A stretch of 64,000 bases of DNA from JASGDC01 sp047606545 (lineage in GTDB: Bacteria; Actinomycetota; Actinomycetes; Actinomycetales; Micrococcaceae). Each line of letters opens with the position of its first letter. Position 1 is the stretch's first letter. The stretch is taken from positions 26,076 through 90,075 of the forward strand of contig JASGEI010000019.1 in assembly GCA_047606545.1 (NCBI GenBank). The letters run 5' to 3'. A model generated the notes under the pieces. That model was not told the origin of the DNA and searched no databases. It was given only the letters and a program-made list of their open reading frames with translations. Positions 1 to 9,253 of this stretch are shown here, one piece after another. The translations under genes and the position numbers were made by a program.

Positions 1-3
1 TTA

Positions 4-1284
4 TCAGCCATCGTCTTCTCCAATCTCTATCTCTTCTTTTTTAAAACTTTCTTGTTCACGCCAGTCTTCTGGAAGAATTTCATCTAGTACGTCATCTACA
101 GTTACTGCACCTACCAAACTTTGTTTCGAGTTTACTACTGGGATAGTTACCATGTCATAGGCTGCTAGTTTTTTCACTACTTGAGCTACTGGAGTCTGGT
201 CAGAAACAGGTGAGACATTTTTATCAATTAGACTACCGACTTGTTCCATAGGGGTGGAACGTAATAATTGCTGGAAGTGAACTGACCCCAGATAGGTGCC
301 AGTTGGAGTCTCTAATGGCGGACGACAAATGAAAATTGAAGATGCATTTGCAGGAGACACATCTTCTTGTTGGATATGAGCCAAAGCCTCTGCAACTGTA
401 GCTTCTGGCGGCAAAATAATTGGCTCAGGGGTCATCAATGCACCAGCAACGTTATCTTCATAAGCCATTAAGCGTTGGAACTCTTCGGCATCGTCTGGAT
501 CCATCAAATCAAGTAGAATTTTTGCTTTTGCTGGCGATAGTTCATCTAGTAAGTCAACAGCATCGTCTGGTTCCATTTCTTCCAAGACGAGTGCTGCGCG
601 TTCACTACCTAATGATTCGATAATAAGGACTTGGTCATCATCACTCATTTCAGCAATTACAGTAGCGAGGCGTTCATCTGAAAGTTCATTAGCAATTTCA
701 ATACGTCGGCGTACCGGAACTTCAGTTAATGCTGTTGCAAAGTCTGCAGGATTTTCATCTTTATGTGCATGAATGAACTGAGTTGCGGCTTGAGGTTCTT
801 CTTGAGCATCATGTACAGTGTCAATCCATGGCACCAGCCGAGTAGTTCCTTTCCGAAACCTACCCAAAGGAGACTTAGTGCGTCCTTGACGAATATAGAT
901 ATCAGTAATTTTAAAGAAGTATTTACGTTTAGTAAATGCTACGTCTTCAATAGTTCCTTTGGAATTATCTTCGATAAGAGTCACTTCACGGTCAAAAATT
1001 TCGGCAGCTACCAGTTTTTCATAACCACGTTGCTCGAATTTCTTAATGTTGTCAGTGTTACGCACGATAATTTGCTGGCTTTTAATATCTTCCACTTTTT
1101 CCATTCGGAAGAATAAGCGCTTACGTTGCGGTGTATCAACAACGATACCCACTACAAGAGGGGATAGCCCTTTAGGCCTAGGCGTTATCACTACATCACG
1201 TAGGCGACCAACTCGGTCACCATTTGGTTCGAAAACGTCTAAGCCTATTAATCTTGCTACGAAAACTGTATCTGTTAAACTCAT
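4..1284 (-). CDS. MgtE N-domain / CBS-pair / PRC-barrel cytosolic protein
   Basis: The 426-residue protein has a PRC-barrel-like N-terminus (RLIGLDVFEPNGDRVGRL), an MgtE intracellular N-domain in the middle (EMEPDDAVDLLDEL) and two CBS motifs at the end. There are no membrane segments, so this is the sensor half of the magnesium channel family without the pore. A similar stand-alone protein is common in actinobacteria and lies, as here, next to a stress membrane protein. I chose the ATG at 1284 rather than the TTG at 1302 because TATAAT sits exactly 7 nt upstream, which suggests a leaderless mRNA. A role in sensing Mg2+ or nucleotides is inference. Confidence 0.85.
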   Translation of the reverse strand: MSLTDTVFVARLIGLDVFEPNGDRVGRLRDVVITPRPKGLSPLVVGIVVDTPQRKRLFFRMEKVEDIKSQQIIVRNTDNIKKFEQRGYEKLVAAEIFDREVTLIEDNSKGTIEDVAFTKRKYFFKITDIYIRQGRTKSPLGRFRKGTTRLVPWIDTVHDAQEEPQAATQFIHAHKDENPADFATALTEVPVRRRIEIANELSDERLATVIAEMSDDDQVLIIESLGSERAALVLEEMEPDDAVDLLDELSPAKAKILLDLMDPDDAEEFQRLMAYEDNVAGALMTPEPIILPPEATVAEALAHIQQEDVSPANASSIFICRPPLETPTGTYLGSVHFQQLLRSTPMEQVGSLIDKNVSPVSDQTPVAQVVKKLAAYDMVTIPVVNSKQSLVGAVTVDDVLDEILPEDWREQESFKKEEIEIGEDDG

Positions 1285-1297
1285 TACTTCTATTATA
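1285..1297 (-). promoter_or_regulatory. -10 box of probable leaderless mRNA (MgtE-like gene)
   Basis: On the minus strand TATAAT is followed by 7 nt and then the ATG at 1284, so the transcript probably starts at or next to the start codon. There is no clear -35. It lies back to back with the promoter of the stress-protein gene. Confidence 0.6.
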
Positions 1298-1332
1298 GCC
1301 AAAGTTTCCAGCTATATTTAAGGTTACTTTGG

Positions 1333-1344
1333 TAATCTACTGCT
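1333..1344 (+). promoter_or_regulatory. -10 box of probable leaderless mRNA (stress protein gene)
   Basis: TAATCT is followed by 6 nt and then the ATG at 1345. No Shine-Dalgarno sequence is visible before this ATG. Confidence 0.45.
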
Positions 1345-2040
1345 ATGAGTATGTTTCCACCAAATAACCAAAATGCTTTTTTAAAGACTCAAGGTATCCC
1401 ACAAGGTACAGTAATTGCTCGATACCAAACTTATATTGAAGCTCAAGTAGCGGTAGATTATCTTGCTGATCGTAATTTCCCAGTACGACTAGTGTCTATT
1501 GTTGGTACGGACTTAAAGCAAATAGAACAAGTGACAGGAAGGCTAACTCTACCTCGTGTTACACTTTCTGGTGCTTTTTCTGGAGTGTGGTTTGGGTTAT
1601 TTATTGGCGTATTAATGTCTTTTAGCTCAAATGCAAATATCCTACCTGCTGCAATTGCTATTGGGGCAGCAATGGGGATTCTATTATCAGTAGCTACCCA
1701 TGCAATGAATAAAGGGCGTCGTGACTTCACTTCAATGTCTCGAGTAGTAGCTAGCGTTTATGAAGTAATTGTTGATGATCGTGTCGCTCGTGATGCTAAT
1801 AAGATTTTGCACCAAATGCCAAAAGAACAGCAAGTGCAGTTTATAAATATCGAAGATATTCAAAAACAACAGGTGCGGCAGGAACAGAATTTTGAGGAAT
1901 CTAGCTCAGTTGAAAATAACGAAGAAGTTCAGGAAGATAACTATAAGCCAAAAGGTGAGTTTAAAGATCTAGATGACGGACGCCCTCGATTCGGAGTGCG
2001 AATCGAAGACGCCGACAATCCAGATAAAAAAGCTGATTAG
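1345..2040 (+). CDS. General stress protein 17M-like membrane protein
   Basis: The 231-residue protein opens with the YflT/general-stress-17M-type fold (IARYQTYIEAQVAVDYLADR, residues about 24-43), followed by two hydrophobic segments at about 80-122 separated by a short turn, then a charged cytosolic tail rich in E, Q and D. Homologues are common in actinobacteria, usually divergent from the MgtE-N/CBS gene as here. The function is not established. Its stop codon overlaps that of the convergent pepP gene. Confidence 0.75.
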   Translation: MSMFPPNNQNAFLKTQGIPQGTVIARYQTYIEAQVAVDYLADRNFPVRLVSIVGTDLKQIEQVTGRLTLPRVTLSGAFSGVWFGLFIGVLMSFSSNANILPAAIAIGAAMGILLSVATHAMNKGRRDFTSMSRVVASVYEVIVDDRVARDANKILHQMPKEQQVQFINIEDIQKQQVRQEQNFEESSSVENNEEVQEDNYKPKGEFKDLDDGRPRFGVRIEDADNPDKKAD

Positions 2041-3533
2041 TTAGCTAGAATCTTTTGCATCCACGCTTCGACATCAGCCGGCTTACGAGGTAAAGCTTTA
2101 CTAAGGTTTTCGTTACCGTCTTTGGTGATTAGGACATCGTCCTCAATACGAACACCAATACCACGGTATTCTTCTGGAACTTTTAGATCATTTTCTTTGA
2201 AGTACAGACCTGGTTCAATTGTGAAAATCATGCCTTCTTCGATAGTGCCATCGAGGTAAAGTTCTTCGCGTGCTTGTGCACAGTCATGGACATCTATACC
2301 AAGATGGTGGCTAGTGCCGTGCACCATCCAACGGCGATGATACTGAAGTTCTTCATTCAGTGCTTCTGCTGCTGTGCTAGGGAGGAGACCCCATTGTTCT
2401 AAACGAGCTGCAATTACTTTCATAGCTGCATCATGGACATCACGGAATTTATTGCCAGGAATTGCGACTTCAAAAGCTGCATCAGCTGCATCAAGAACTG
2501 CCTGATATATTTTACGTTGCGTTTCAGAGAATTTACCGGTGATTGGCATGCAACGAGTAACATCTGCAGTGTAAAGTGAATCAACTTCGACACCAGCATC
2601 AACTAGTAGCAAATCTTCTTCTTTAACTGGTCCGCTGTTACGCATCCAGTGTAGGGTAGTGGCATTATTACCACTTGCTGCAATAACATCATAACCAAGC
2701 TCATTACCTTTAACACGAGCTACGGAGAAGAATGAAGTTTCTACTACACGTTCACCACGTTTGGTCTTAACTGCAACTGGAATATTGCGCACAATATTTT
2801 CAAAGCCGTCAACAGTGGCCGCAACTGCTTTTCGCATTTCATCGATACCGTATTGGTCTTTAATTAAGCGAAGTTCAGCAGCTGCTTCAGAAAGTTTAGC
2901 ATCTAATTCAGTTAATTCGTCAGCTGATTCCGTACGGATTTCGTTAAGTTTTAGTTCAATTGTTGGATCAGCTTCACGGATAATACGTACTTTGCCAGGA
3001 ATTTTCTCTTTAATATCTTTAGGGAAGTCTGCAATATCTTTAGTGTCAATATCGTACGCAGTCTTGATTTCATTAAGGGAAGAACGAGGACCTACCCAGA
3101 ACTCACCACGACGGGCATCTGCATAAGCATCGAAACTACCATGATCGTTAGCAGGAGAGAAATACAAGATATCTTTATGTCCGTCTGTTTCTGGTTCAAG
3201 GACTAGTACTGCACCAGGTTCAGTAGCTGCACCAGTACCAATAAAGTGTGTGAATGCAGAATGTGCGCGGAAACGATAGTCAGTATCGTTACTACGAACT
3301 TTTAAATCACCAGCAGGGATGATAAGTCGATCGCCAGGAAATTTTTTAGAAAGTTCAGCACGACGTTGTTTTGTATACTTTGCAACTTCTAAAGTTTCAA
3401 TATCAGTTTGGCTGCTTTCCGCCCAATCAGTACGAATAAATTTCTTGAATTCTTCAGAGCTTGGACGGCGAGACCTACTGTCTACACGGTCCTTTTGGGT
3501 GTCAGTCAATGGAGTATTATTTTTATCATTCAT
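2037..3533 (-). CDS. pepP: Xaa-Pro aminopeptidase (aminopeptidase P, M24B)
   Basis: This 498-residue protein has an N-terminal AMP_N domain (FRAHSAFTHFIG region) and a C-terminal pita-bread M24 metallopeptidase domain. The expected dimetal ligands are visible: Asp in VDAGVEVDSLYTADVTR, His in HGTSHHLGIDVHD, Glu in FTIEPGLYF and Glu in GVRIEDDV. The enzyme removes N-terminal residues ahead of proline in peptides in the cytoplasm. The ATG at 3533 is preceded by TAGAAT with 7 nt spacing, so the message is probably leaderless. The gene is monocistronic and ends 1-4 nt inside the convergent neighbour. Confidence 0.95.
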   Translation of the reverse strand: MNDKNNTPLTDTQKDRVDSRSRRPSSEEFKKFIRTDWAESSQTDIETLEVAKYTKQRRAELSKKFPGDRLIIPAGDLKVRSNDTDYRFRAHSAFTHFIGTGAATEPGAVLVLEPETDGHKDILYFSPANDHGSFDAYADARRGEFWVGPRSSLNEIKTAYDIDTKDIADFPKDIKEKIPGKVRIIREADPTIELKLNEIRTESADELTELDAKLSEAAAELRLIKDQYGIDEMRKAVAATVDGFENIVRNIPVAVKTKRGERVVETSFFSVARVKGNELGYDVIAASGNNATTLHWMRNSGPVKEEDLLLVDAGVEVDSLYTADVTRCMPITGKFSETQRKIYQAVLDAADAAFEVAIPGNKFRDVHDAAMKVIAARLEQWGLLPSTAAEALNEELQYHRRWMVHGTSHHLGIDVHDCAQAREELYLDGTIEEGMIFTIEPGLYFKENDLKVPEEYRGIGVRIEDDVLITKDGNENLSKALPRKPADVEAWMQKILAN

Positions 3534-3546
3534 AGGGACAATTCTA
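3534..3546 (-). promoter_or_regulatory. -10 box of probable leaderless pepP mRNA
   Basis: On the minus strand TAGAAT is followed by 7 nt and then the pepP ATG. No Shine-Dalgarno sequence is present. Confidence 0.45.
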
Positions 3547-3655
3547 ACGCTATTTATCAGTGATAACTAGCTAGAAAAGCATATTTCAAAAAAACCACTT
3601 ACATGTTATCTTTATGATAAAGGTGGTTAAAATTTAAGTTCGATGAGGAGCAAAT

Positions 3656-4744
3656 ATGAAAATTTCTATCCCAAAAGAGGTAAAAAATAATGAATTTCGA
3701 GTGGCAATTACTCCAGCTGGTGTACATGAATTAGTTCGTTTTGGCCACGAAGTGTATATCGAAAAAGATGCTGGATTAGGCTCAAATATCCCTGATGAAC
3801 AGTACGAAGCTGAGGGTGCAAAGATTATTGATAGTGCTGATAAAGTGTGGGAAATCGCTGATATGGTTCTTAAAGTAAAAGAACCAATCGCCAGTGAATA
3901 CCATCGACTTAAAGAAGGTTTAATTTTATTTACCTATTTGCATCTAGCTGCTGATAAGAAACTTACTGCAGCCTTAATGAAGAAAAAGGTGCACGCTATT
4001 GCCTATGAAACTGTAGAAGCTAAAGATGGTAGTCTGCCACTGTTGGCACCAATGAGTATAGTAGCTGGTAGATTATCTGCACAAGTGGCTTCTTACTTTT
4101 TAATGAAGACTCAAGGTGGTCGTGGGTTATTGATGGGTGGAGTGCCAGGTACTCAGCCTGCACGTGTAGTTGTTATCGGCGGTGGTGTTGCTGGTGAAAA
4201 TGCGGTTTCTATGGCTGTAGGTCTGCACGCTAATGTGACTGTGTTGGATACCAATATTCAACGACTTGCTGAACTTGATTATCACTACCAAGGTCGTATT
4301 AGGACAATTGTAAGTAACAAACTTGATTTAGAAAAAGCTGTTAAAGAAGCGGATGTGGTAATCGGAGCGGTGCTAGTGAAAGGTGCTAAAGCCCCTAAGT
4401 TAGTTAGTAATGAGTTGGTTTCACAAATGCATCGGGGTAGTGTTTTAGTTGATATTGCAATTGACCAAGGTGGTTGTTTTGAAGATTCAAAACCTACCAC
4501 TCATGAAGCGCCAACTTTTAAAGTACATGAATCAACTTTTTACTGTGTAGCAAATATGCCAGGATCAGTGCCTAGGACGTCTACTTTTGCATTGACTAAT
4601 GCGACTTTGCCATATATTGTGCAGCTTGCAGCTAACGGATTGGAAGCACTTGATAAGGATCCTACGTTAGCAGCAGGGTTGAATGTTACTGAAGGTAAAA
4701 TTGTGCGTAAGGAAATCCAAGAAGCTCATCCTGACTTACATTAG
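3656..4744 (+). CDS. ald: Alanine dehydrogenase
   Basis: The 362-residue protein has the AlaDH/PNT N-domain (MKISIPKEVKNNEFRVAITP) and a central NAD-binding fold with the glycine motif VVIGGGVAGENA, full length for the family. It converts L-alanine and NAD+ reversibly to pyruvate, ammonium and NADH. The ATG is set by GAGGAG 7 nt upstream. The gene stands alone between divergent pepP and the convergent DUF4352 gene. The glycine-rich PGSVPRTST segment near the C-terminus is typical of Ald rather than of PntA. Confidence 0.95.
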   Translation: MKISIPKEVKNNEFRVAITPAGVHELVRFGHEVYIEKDAGLGSNIPDEQYEAEGAKIIDSADKVWEIADMVLKVKEPIASEYHRLKEGLILFTYLHLAADKKLTAALMKKKVHAIAYETVEAKDGSLPLLAPMSIVAGRLSAQVASYFLMKTQGGRGLLMGGVPGTQPARVVVIGGGVAGENAVSMAVGLHANVTVLDTNIQRLAELDYHYQGRIRTIVSNKLDLEKAVKEADVVIGAVLVKGAKAPKLVSNELVSQMHRGSVLVDIAIDQGGCFEDSKPTTHEAPTFKVHESTFYCVANMPGSVPRTSTFALTNATLPYIVQLAANGLEALDKDPTLAAGLNVTEGKIVRKEIQEAHPDLH

Positions 4745-4773
4745 TAACTAGGTAAAAAGGTGTTGGTCTAGGT

Positions 4774-5859
4774 CTAGAAGCCTAAATCATCACCTGAGTC
4801 GCCACTATCATCAGTAGTGTAAGAGCCAACATATACGGCATTTTGTTCGGCTGACCTTGGCTTGCCCATATCAAGTGATATTTGGTCAAGACCGCTATTA
4901 GGTACTGCGAAACCATAGCGTAGACGTTGCGTATCGCCAGGTTTTAATTCTTTGAAGTGTTTGTTAGTAACGTTATTACTATCATCAGTAACTTGATCTG
5001 CTTCAGTTTGGCTATCGCCATATGAAAGTGTTGGCTCAATATCACGTAGCTGTTTTTTGGAAATTGTGTGATTAGAGCTATTATGCAAAACTACAGTAAA
5101 TACTAAATACTGGCTAGAATCCGTACCTTCAGTTTCATCAGTAGATTTAGCGATTTTTGGGTCGTTGATAGTCATTTCAACGCCAGTTTTCTCCCACTGC
5201 ACAGTATCACCAAAATTTACTTTAGCGTCTGCAGATTCTTGTTTGCCATCTTTGGAAACTGAATAATGCTGATCATAACCACCATCATAGGTCTGATAGC
5301 TTTCACGCTCGCTATTTACTAGCATGCCACCACCTACTATTGCAGCTACAGCAACAATAGCAATGCCACGTTTGTTTGGTTTTTTTCCATTTGGTTTTGG
5401 TGATCTTAGTTTCCTAATAGCTTTTGTTTTAATGTCAGGTTTATCTTGTTTTCCTACATTAGGATTTGTGTAAGCATAGTCACGTTTGATTTGTGGAGTT
5501 AGTTCAAGTGGTTTAGGACCGTTACTGTTTATGTTAGTATCATTATTTTTTGCGACATTTTTGCTTTTATTAATCTCAGTGTCTTCAGGTTGATGCCCTT
5601 TTTGAATTTTATCTTCACGAACGTAGCGGTATTTGCTTGAAGAAGTTTTATCTCCTGATTTATTAGCGTCATTATTCTGGGTAGTTTTATCTTTTTCGTT
5701 AGCACTAGGAGTATTTTTATAAGCTACATTTTTTTCGTCATCATTTTTACTTAGACCAATGTCAAGATTATTTTTTGTTTTATTGAATGCTTCGGGAGGA
5801 GTCGTGAATTTGGGTTCTTTGCCCTTATCATTATTATTCAATTCGTCGCTCACAGCCAT
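4774..5859 (-). CDS. Single-span membrane protein with C-terminal DUF4352 domain
   Basis: The 361-residue protein begins with about 160 residues of low-complexity sequence rich in N, D, K, T and S, then one transmembrane segment (RGIAIVAVAAIVGGGMLV), then an extracytoplasmic DUF4352-type Ig-like domain (VNFGDTVQWEKTGVEMTI and a following beta-rich stretch). That topology puts the DUF4352 domain outside the cell. I chose ATG 5859 over 5880 because GAAAGGAAA lies 1-4 nt before it. The function is unknown. The acidic C-terminus (DDSGDSGDDLGF) is a simple-sequence tail. Confidence 0.75.
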   Translation of the reverse strand: MAVSDELNNNDKGKEPKFTTPPEAFNKTKNNLDIGLSKNDDEKNVAYKNTPSANEKDKTTQNNDANKSGDKTSSSKYRYVREDKIQKGHQPEDTEINKSKNVAKNNDTNINSNGPKPLELTPQIKRDYAYTNPNVGKQDKPDIKTKAIRKLRSPKPNGKKPNKRGIAIVAVAAIVGGGMLVNSERESYQTYDGGYDQHYSVSKDGKQESADAKVNFGDTVQWEKTGVEMTINDPKIAKSTDETEGTDSSQYLVFTVVLHNSSNHTISKKQLRDIEPTLSYGDSQTEADQVTDDSNNVTNKHFKELKPGDTQRLRYGFAVPNSGLDQISLDMGKPRSAEQNAVYVGSYTTDDSGDSGDDLGF

Positions 5860-5944
5860 TTTCCTTTCAAAATACCGCACAACCGCTTGTTATGAGATTA
5901 CCGCAGTTATCTGAGATATTCTTGGGAAAACGCTGGTAGCAGAA

Positions 5945-6565
5945 CTAATGTTTCATCCATATTGAAATAAATTCATGTGTCGAGTCAGCCATCATTTGGA
6001 TTGCAATAGCACAAAGCAATAGACCAGAGATTTTAGTGACAAGTTCTACGCCGTTTGCACCAAGGACTTTTTGAACTACGCCTGAGAAACGTAGGAATAA
6101 GAAGAATATAAATAATACTAATAAAACACCTAGTGCAACAGCACTAATTTGAGCGCCATTAGTTGCTTCACGTACATATAGCATTACAGTAACGATTGCA
6201 CCTGGACCAGCCATTAGTGGAATACCTAGGGGGACAAAAGCTACATTTCGTGGAGTAAGCTCATCTGGTTCATCATTTTCACCAGTTTTTCCAGACAATA
6301 ACTCAAGGGCAATGATAACAAGTAGCAAGCCGCCAGCCATGCGCATAGCTGGTAGTGAAATTTGCATATAATCAAGAATTTGCTGTCCGAAGAGTGCAAA
6401 TGCCACAATAATTCCACCAGCAACTAAGACTGCCTGTAATGCGAAACTGTTTCGTTCTTCAGGAGTATTTTTCTTGGTCAAGCTCATGAAAATTGGCACA
6501 GTGCCAGGAGGATCCATAATTACAAACAGTGTAATAAACACCGAAGTAAATAAATGTAAGTCCAT
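5945..6565 (-). CDS. MarC-family integral membrane protein
   Basis: The 206-residue protein has six hydrophobic helices and the family opening FVIMDPPGTVPIFMSLT, and is typical in length (about 200). The family was once linked to multiple-antibiotic resistance in E. coli, but its transport substrate is not known. I prefer the ATG at 6565 (MDLHLFTS) because AAAAGG lies about 9 nt upstream; the track start six codons earlier is possible. The gene is monocistronic. Confidence 0.85.
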   Translation of the reverse strand: MDLHLFTSVFITLFVIMDPPGTVPIFMSLTKKNTPEERNSFALQAVLVAGGIIVAFALFGQQILDYMQISLPAMRMAGGLLLVIIALELLSGKTGENDEPDELTPRNVAFVPLGIPLMAGPGAIVTVMLYVREATNGAQISAVALGVLLVLFIFFLFLRFSGVVQKVLGANGVELVTKISGLLLCAIAIQMMADSTHEFISIWMKH

Positions 6566-6681
6566 ATGCTTAAACCTTTTCAAAATTGACAGGAAAAATC
6601 AGATAAAAATATTAGTAGAGAATAGTTTAACAGAGTTAATCGTTAAGTGTGAAGTGGTTTAAATATTGTACAAGTTATTAC

Positions 6682-6753
6682 CGCATTTTCTTACTAAAAC
6701 ACAATTTTCTTTGCATATAAGCGACGAAAATAGACGTTTACTAAGAAAATGGG
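6682..6753. repeat. 72-bp dispersed inverted-repeat element, copy A
   Basis: Left arm CGCATTTTCTTACTAAAAC faces right arm TTTACTAAGAAAATGGG, with one C/G mismatch between arms. A second element of exactly the same length and with the same ends lies at 32559-32630. It fills most of the gap between marC and the PHP gene. It could fold into a hairpin on RNA from either strand. Confidence 0.7.
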
Positions 6754-6755
6754 GT

Positions 6756-7625
6756 CTAGAGGTTAGAAGATAGTATAGGTTCAGTGCCATTACCAAGTTC
6801 AATAATTTTTTTAACCGCTGTCAAAGAAGTTGTATTTTCTGCTAGTTTATTTGCCTTACCAGTGCCATGGTAATCCGAAGAACCAGTAATAATTAAATTG
6901 TGTTTTTCTGCAAACTTTTTTAACTTTTCTTGATGCGTTTGGCTGTGCTCTCGATGATAAACTTCAACACCATGGAGACCGAATGGTACTAGTTCTTCGA
7001 TATCAGCTATAGTGTATGCATTACGATTACTACCCATTGGATGCGCTACTACTGAAACACCACCAGCATCACGCACCATATTCAATGCAGCCTCAGCACT
7101 AATTTTCTTTTGATGTATTACATAAGGCGAATCGTGTTGTAATACCGTTCCAAAAACTTCAGTACGGTCCTTAAAATAACCCAGTTTAACTAATGTGTCA
7201 GCAATATGGGGACGACCGATTGTCATGCTAGTATCTGGAAATTTCTTAATCAAATCTTCCCATGTAATGTCATAGTCTTTAGCTAAACGCTTTATAATTT
7301 TTTTTGCTCGGGTTTCTCTAAAATCTCGTTGGGTAGCGAAAGTTTCCACTAGGTATTTATTTTTTGGGTCTGGTAAATAAGCTAATATATGCATCGTTTT
7401 ACCAACATGTTTGCATGTAACTTCAATGCCAGGAATTAGATTTAAGCCTACTTTTTTAGCCATAGCAATTGCTTCATTCCAGCCAAAGGTAGTGTCATGA
7501 TCGGTCAATGCTAATACTGCAATTCCTTGAGCTTTAGCTTTTTCTACTAATTCTGCTGGAGTATCAGTGCCATCTGAAACACAAGAATGAGTATGTAAAT
7601 CAGCTACAAAGTTTTGCCTAGCCAT
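6756..7625 (-). CDS. PHP-domain phosphoesterase (nucleoside bisphosphate phosphatase-like)
   Basis: The 289-residue protein starts with the PHP metal motif DLHTHSCVSDG and carries ALTDHDT, GIEVTC, VVAHP and SSDYHG, which are the usual metal-binding positions. Proteins of this layout hydrolyse 3',5'-nucleoside bisphosphates and trim 5' ends of short RNAs (RNase AM type). The start is set by AAAGGAAA just upstream of the ATG. It is the last gene of a tight minus-strand operon after the DUF3107 and DEAD-helicase genes, 12 nt behind the latter, which suits an RNA-related role. Confidence 0.85.
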   Translation of the reverse strand: MARQNFVADLHTHSCVSDGTDTPAELVEKAKAQGIAVLALTDHDTTFGWNEAIAMAKKVGLNLIPGIEVTCKHVGKTMHILAYLPDPKNKYLVETFATQRDFRETRAKKIIKRLAKDYDITWEDLIKKFPDTSMTIGRPHIADTLVKLGYFKDRTEVFGTVLQHDSPYVIHQKKISAEAALNMVRDAGGVSVVAHPMGSNRNAYTIADIEELVPFGLHGVEVYHREHSQTHQEKLKKFAEKHNLIITGSSDYHGTGKANKLAENTTSLTAVKKIIELGNGTEPILSSNL

Positions 7626-7637
7626 TATTTTCCTTTA

Positions 7638-9005
7638 TTAAGCCCCACTTTTGTTATCGTCGTTACGAATAACTCGACGTTTGCGTTGGCGGTTACGACG
7701 TGGTTTTCGCTCATCATTACGTTTAGAATTATCGTTACGATAATTCTTATTATTACGACGGCTAGTATGTTTTGCTTTATTATCCCTAATATTTTGCTTT
7801 GGAGTCTCAGCTTTTATTCGGCCTTTAGTTCCTTTGGGAATACTTAACTCAGCGAAAAGATGCTCAGATGTCGAATAAGTTTCTACTGGCTCTGGGTTAT
7901 CTAACTTAAGTGCCTTGTTAACCAAAGACCACTTTGGCATATCTTCCCAGTCCACAAAAGTAACTGCAGTTCCCAAATTGCCCGCACGACCAGTACGGCC
8001 GATTCGATGCACATAAGTTTCTTCATTATCTGGGCATTCGTAATTAATCACGTGAGAAACTTCATCAACATCAATACCGCGAGCAGCTACATCAGTTGCC
8101 ACTACAATCTTAGTGCGACCTTTACGGAAAGCATTTAAAGTGCGTTCTCGTTTATCCTGGTTTAAATCTCCATGCAGTGGACGAGCATCAAAACCACGGT
8201 CTTTAAGTTCGTTAACTACTTTAGAAGCTACTCGCTTAGTGTTTGTAAAGATAATAATGCGCTCAGCTTTTTCATTTTGTAGAATACGACCGAGTACTTC
8301 ATCTTTATCCATTGCATGGCACCGATATACGAACTGCTCAATATTTTCGTTCGCAGCACCAGAAGTAGTTTCATCATGTTCTGCCCTAATATGAGTAGGG
8401 TGCTGTAAGTATTTACGAGCCAGTACCATTACTTCAGCAGCCATTGTTGCTGAGAACAGCATAGTTTGACGCTTGTTAGGCAGTAGTTCGAATACTCGTT
8501 CAATATCTTGTGAAAAGCCTAAGTCTAGTAATCTATCTGCTTCATCAAGCACAATAGTTTCAATTAAATTAAAGTTAATTAAACCTTGATTATGTAAGTC
8601 TAATAGGCGTCCTGGGGTTGCAACTACTACTTGGGCGCCACGCTTTAACTGCTTAATCTGTGGCTCATAAGAGCGTCCGCCATATATACAAGCAGTTTTA
8701 ATCTTAGTATTAGCAGCTGCTTGATTAATGTCTTTGGTAACTTGAGTAGCTAGCTCACGAGTTGGCACAATCACTAAAGCACTGACTTTATTGTCATTTT
8801 TAGTTTCTAAGATTTTTTGTAAAATCGGAATACTAAAACCTAAGGTCTTGCCTGTGCCGGTTTGTGCTTGGCCAATAATATCTTGGCCATTAAGAGCAAT
8901 TGGTAAGGTTAAAGCTTGAATTGGGAAAGGGGAAGTGATGCCCTCTTTGGTAAGGGCAGTCACAATCCGGTCATCTATATTAAAGTCACTAAATTTTTGG
9001 GTCAC
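7638..9005 (-). CDS. DEAD-box RNA helicase
   Basis: The 455-residue protein has Q-motif and motif I AQTGTGKT (residues 47-54), motif II DEAD (154-157), motif III SAT and motif VI HRIGRTGR, then a basic, N- and R-rich tail (RRNNKNYRNDN, RKPRRNRQRKRR) suited to RNA binding. It resembles the RhlE/CshA group. The GTG start at 9005 lies 5 nt after the DUF3107 gene, so translation is probably coupled. The DUF3107-helicase pair is a recurring actinobacterial arrangement. Confidence 0.92.
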   Translation of the reverse strand: MTQKFSDFNIDDRIVTALTKEGITSPFPIQALTLPIALNGQDIIGQAQTGTGKTLGFSIPILQKILETKNDNKVSALVIVPTRELATQVTKDINQAAANTKIKTACIYGGRSYEPQIKQLKRGAQVVVATPGRLLDLHNQGLINFNLIETIVLDEADRLLDLGFSQDIERVFELLPNKRQTMLFSATMAAEVMVLARKYLQHPTHIRAEHDETTSGAANENIEQFVYRCHAMDKDEVLGRILQNEKAERIIIFTNTKRVASKVVNELKDRGFDARPLHGDLNQDKRERTLNAFRKGRTKIVVATDVAARGIDVDEVSHVINYECPDNEETYVHRIGRTGRAGNLGTAVTFVDWEDMPKWSLVNKALKLDNPEPVETYSTSEHLFAELSIPKGTKGRIKAETPKQNIRDNKAKHTSRRNNKNYRNDNSKRNDERKPRRNRQRKRRVIRNDDNKSGA

Positions 9006-9010
9006 AATAA

Positions 9011-9238
9011 TTAATTAAGTGCTGCGCCAAAACCAACTTTACGTGGCGCCGCAGTTTCCAGTTCGATGTATGAAATATTTTTTGTAGGTACTAAAGTGGT
9101 GTTACCTTTGGCGTCTTTGACGCGTAGCAGTTCCTCACTAAGCTGTTTAGTTACCTGTTCTTCAATAGTTTTTTTATCTTCGTTTGTATCAATTACTAGC
9201 TCACGTGCTGTGTTTTGAATACCAATCTTAATTTCCAT
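9011..9238 (-). CDS. DUF3107 small protein
   Basis: The 75-residue protein (MEIKIGIQNTARELVIDTNE...RKVGFGAALN) matches the actinobacterial DUF3107 family in length and in the closing VGFGA motif. The role is unknown. It opens the three-gene operon with the DEAD-box helicase and PHP phosphoesterase. Confidence 0.85.
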   Translation of the reverse strand: MEIKIGIQNTARELVIDTNEDKKTIEEQVTKQLSEELLRVKDAKGNTTLVPTKNISYIELETAAPRKVGFGAALN

Positions 9239-9253
9239 GCTGTTAATTTTACT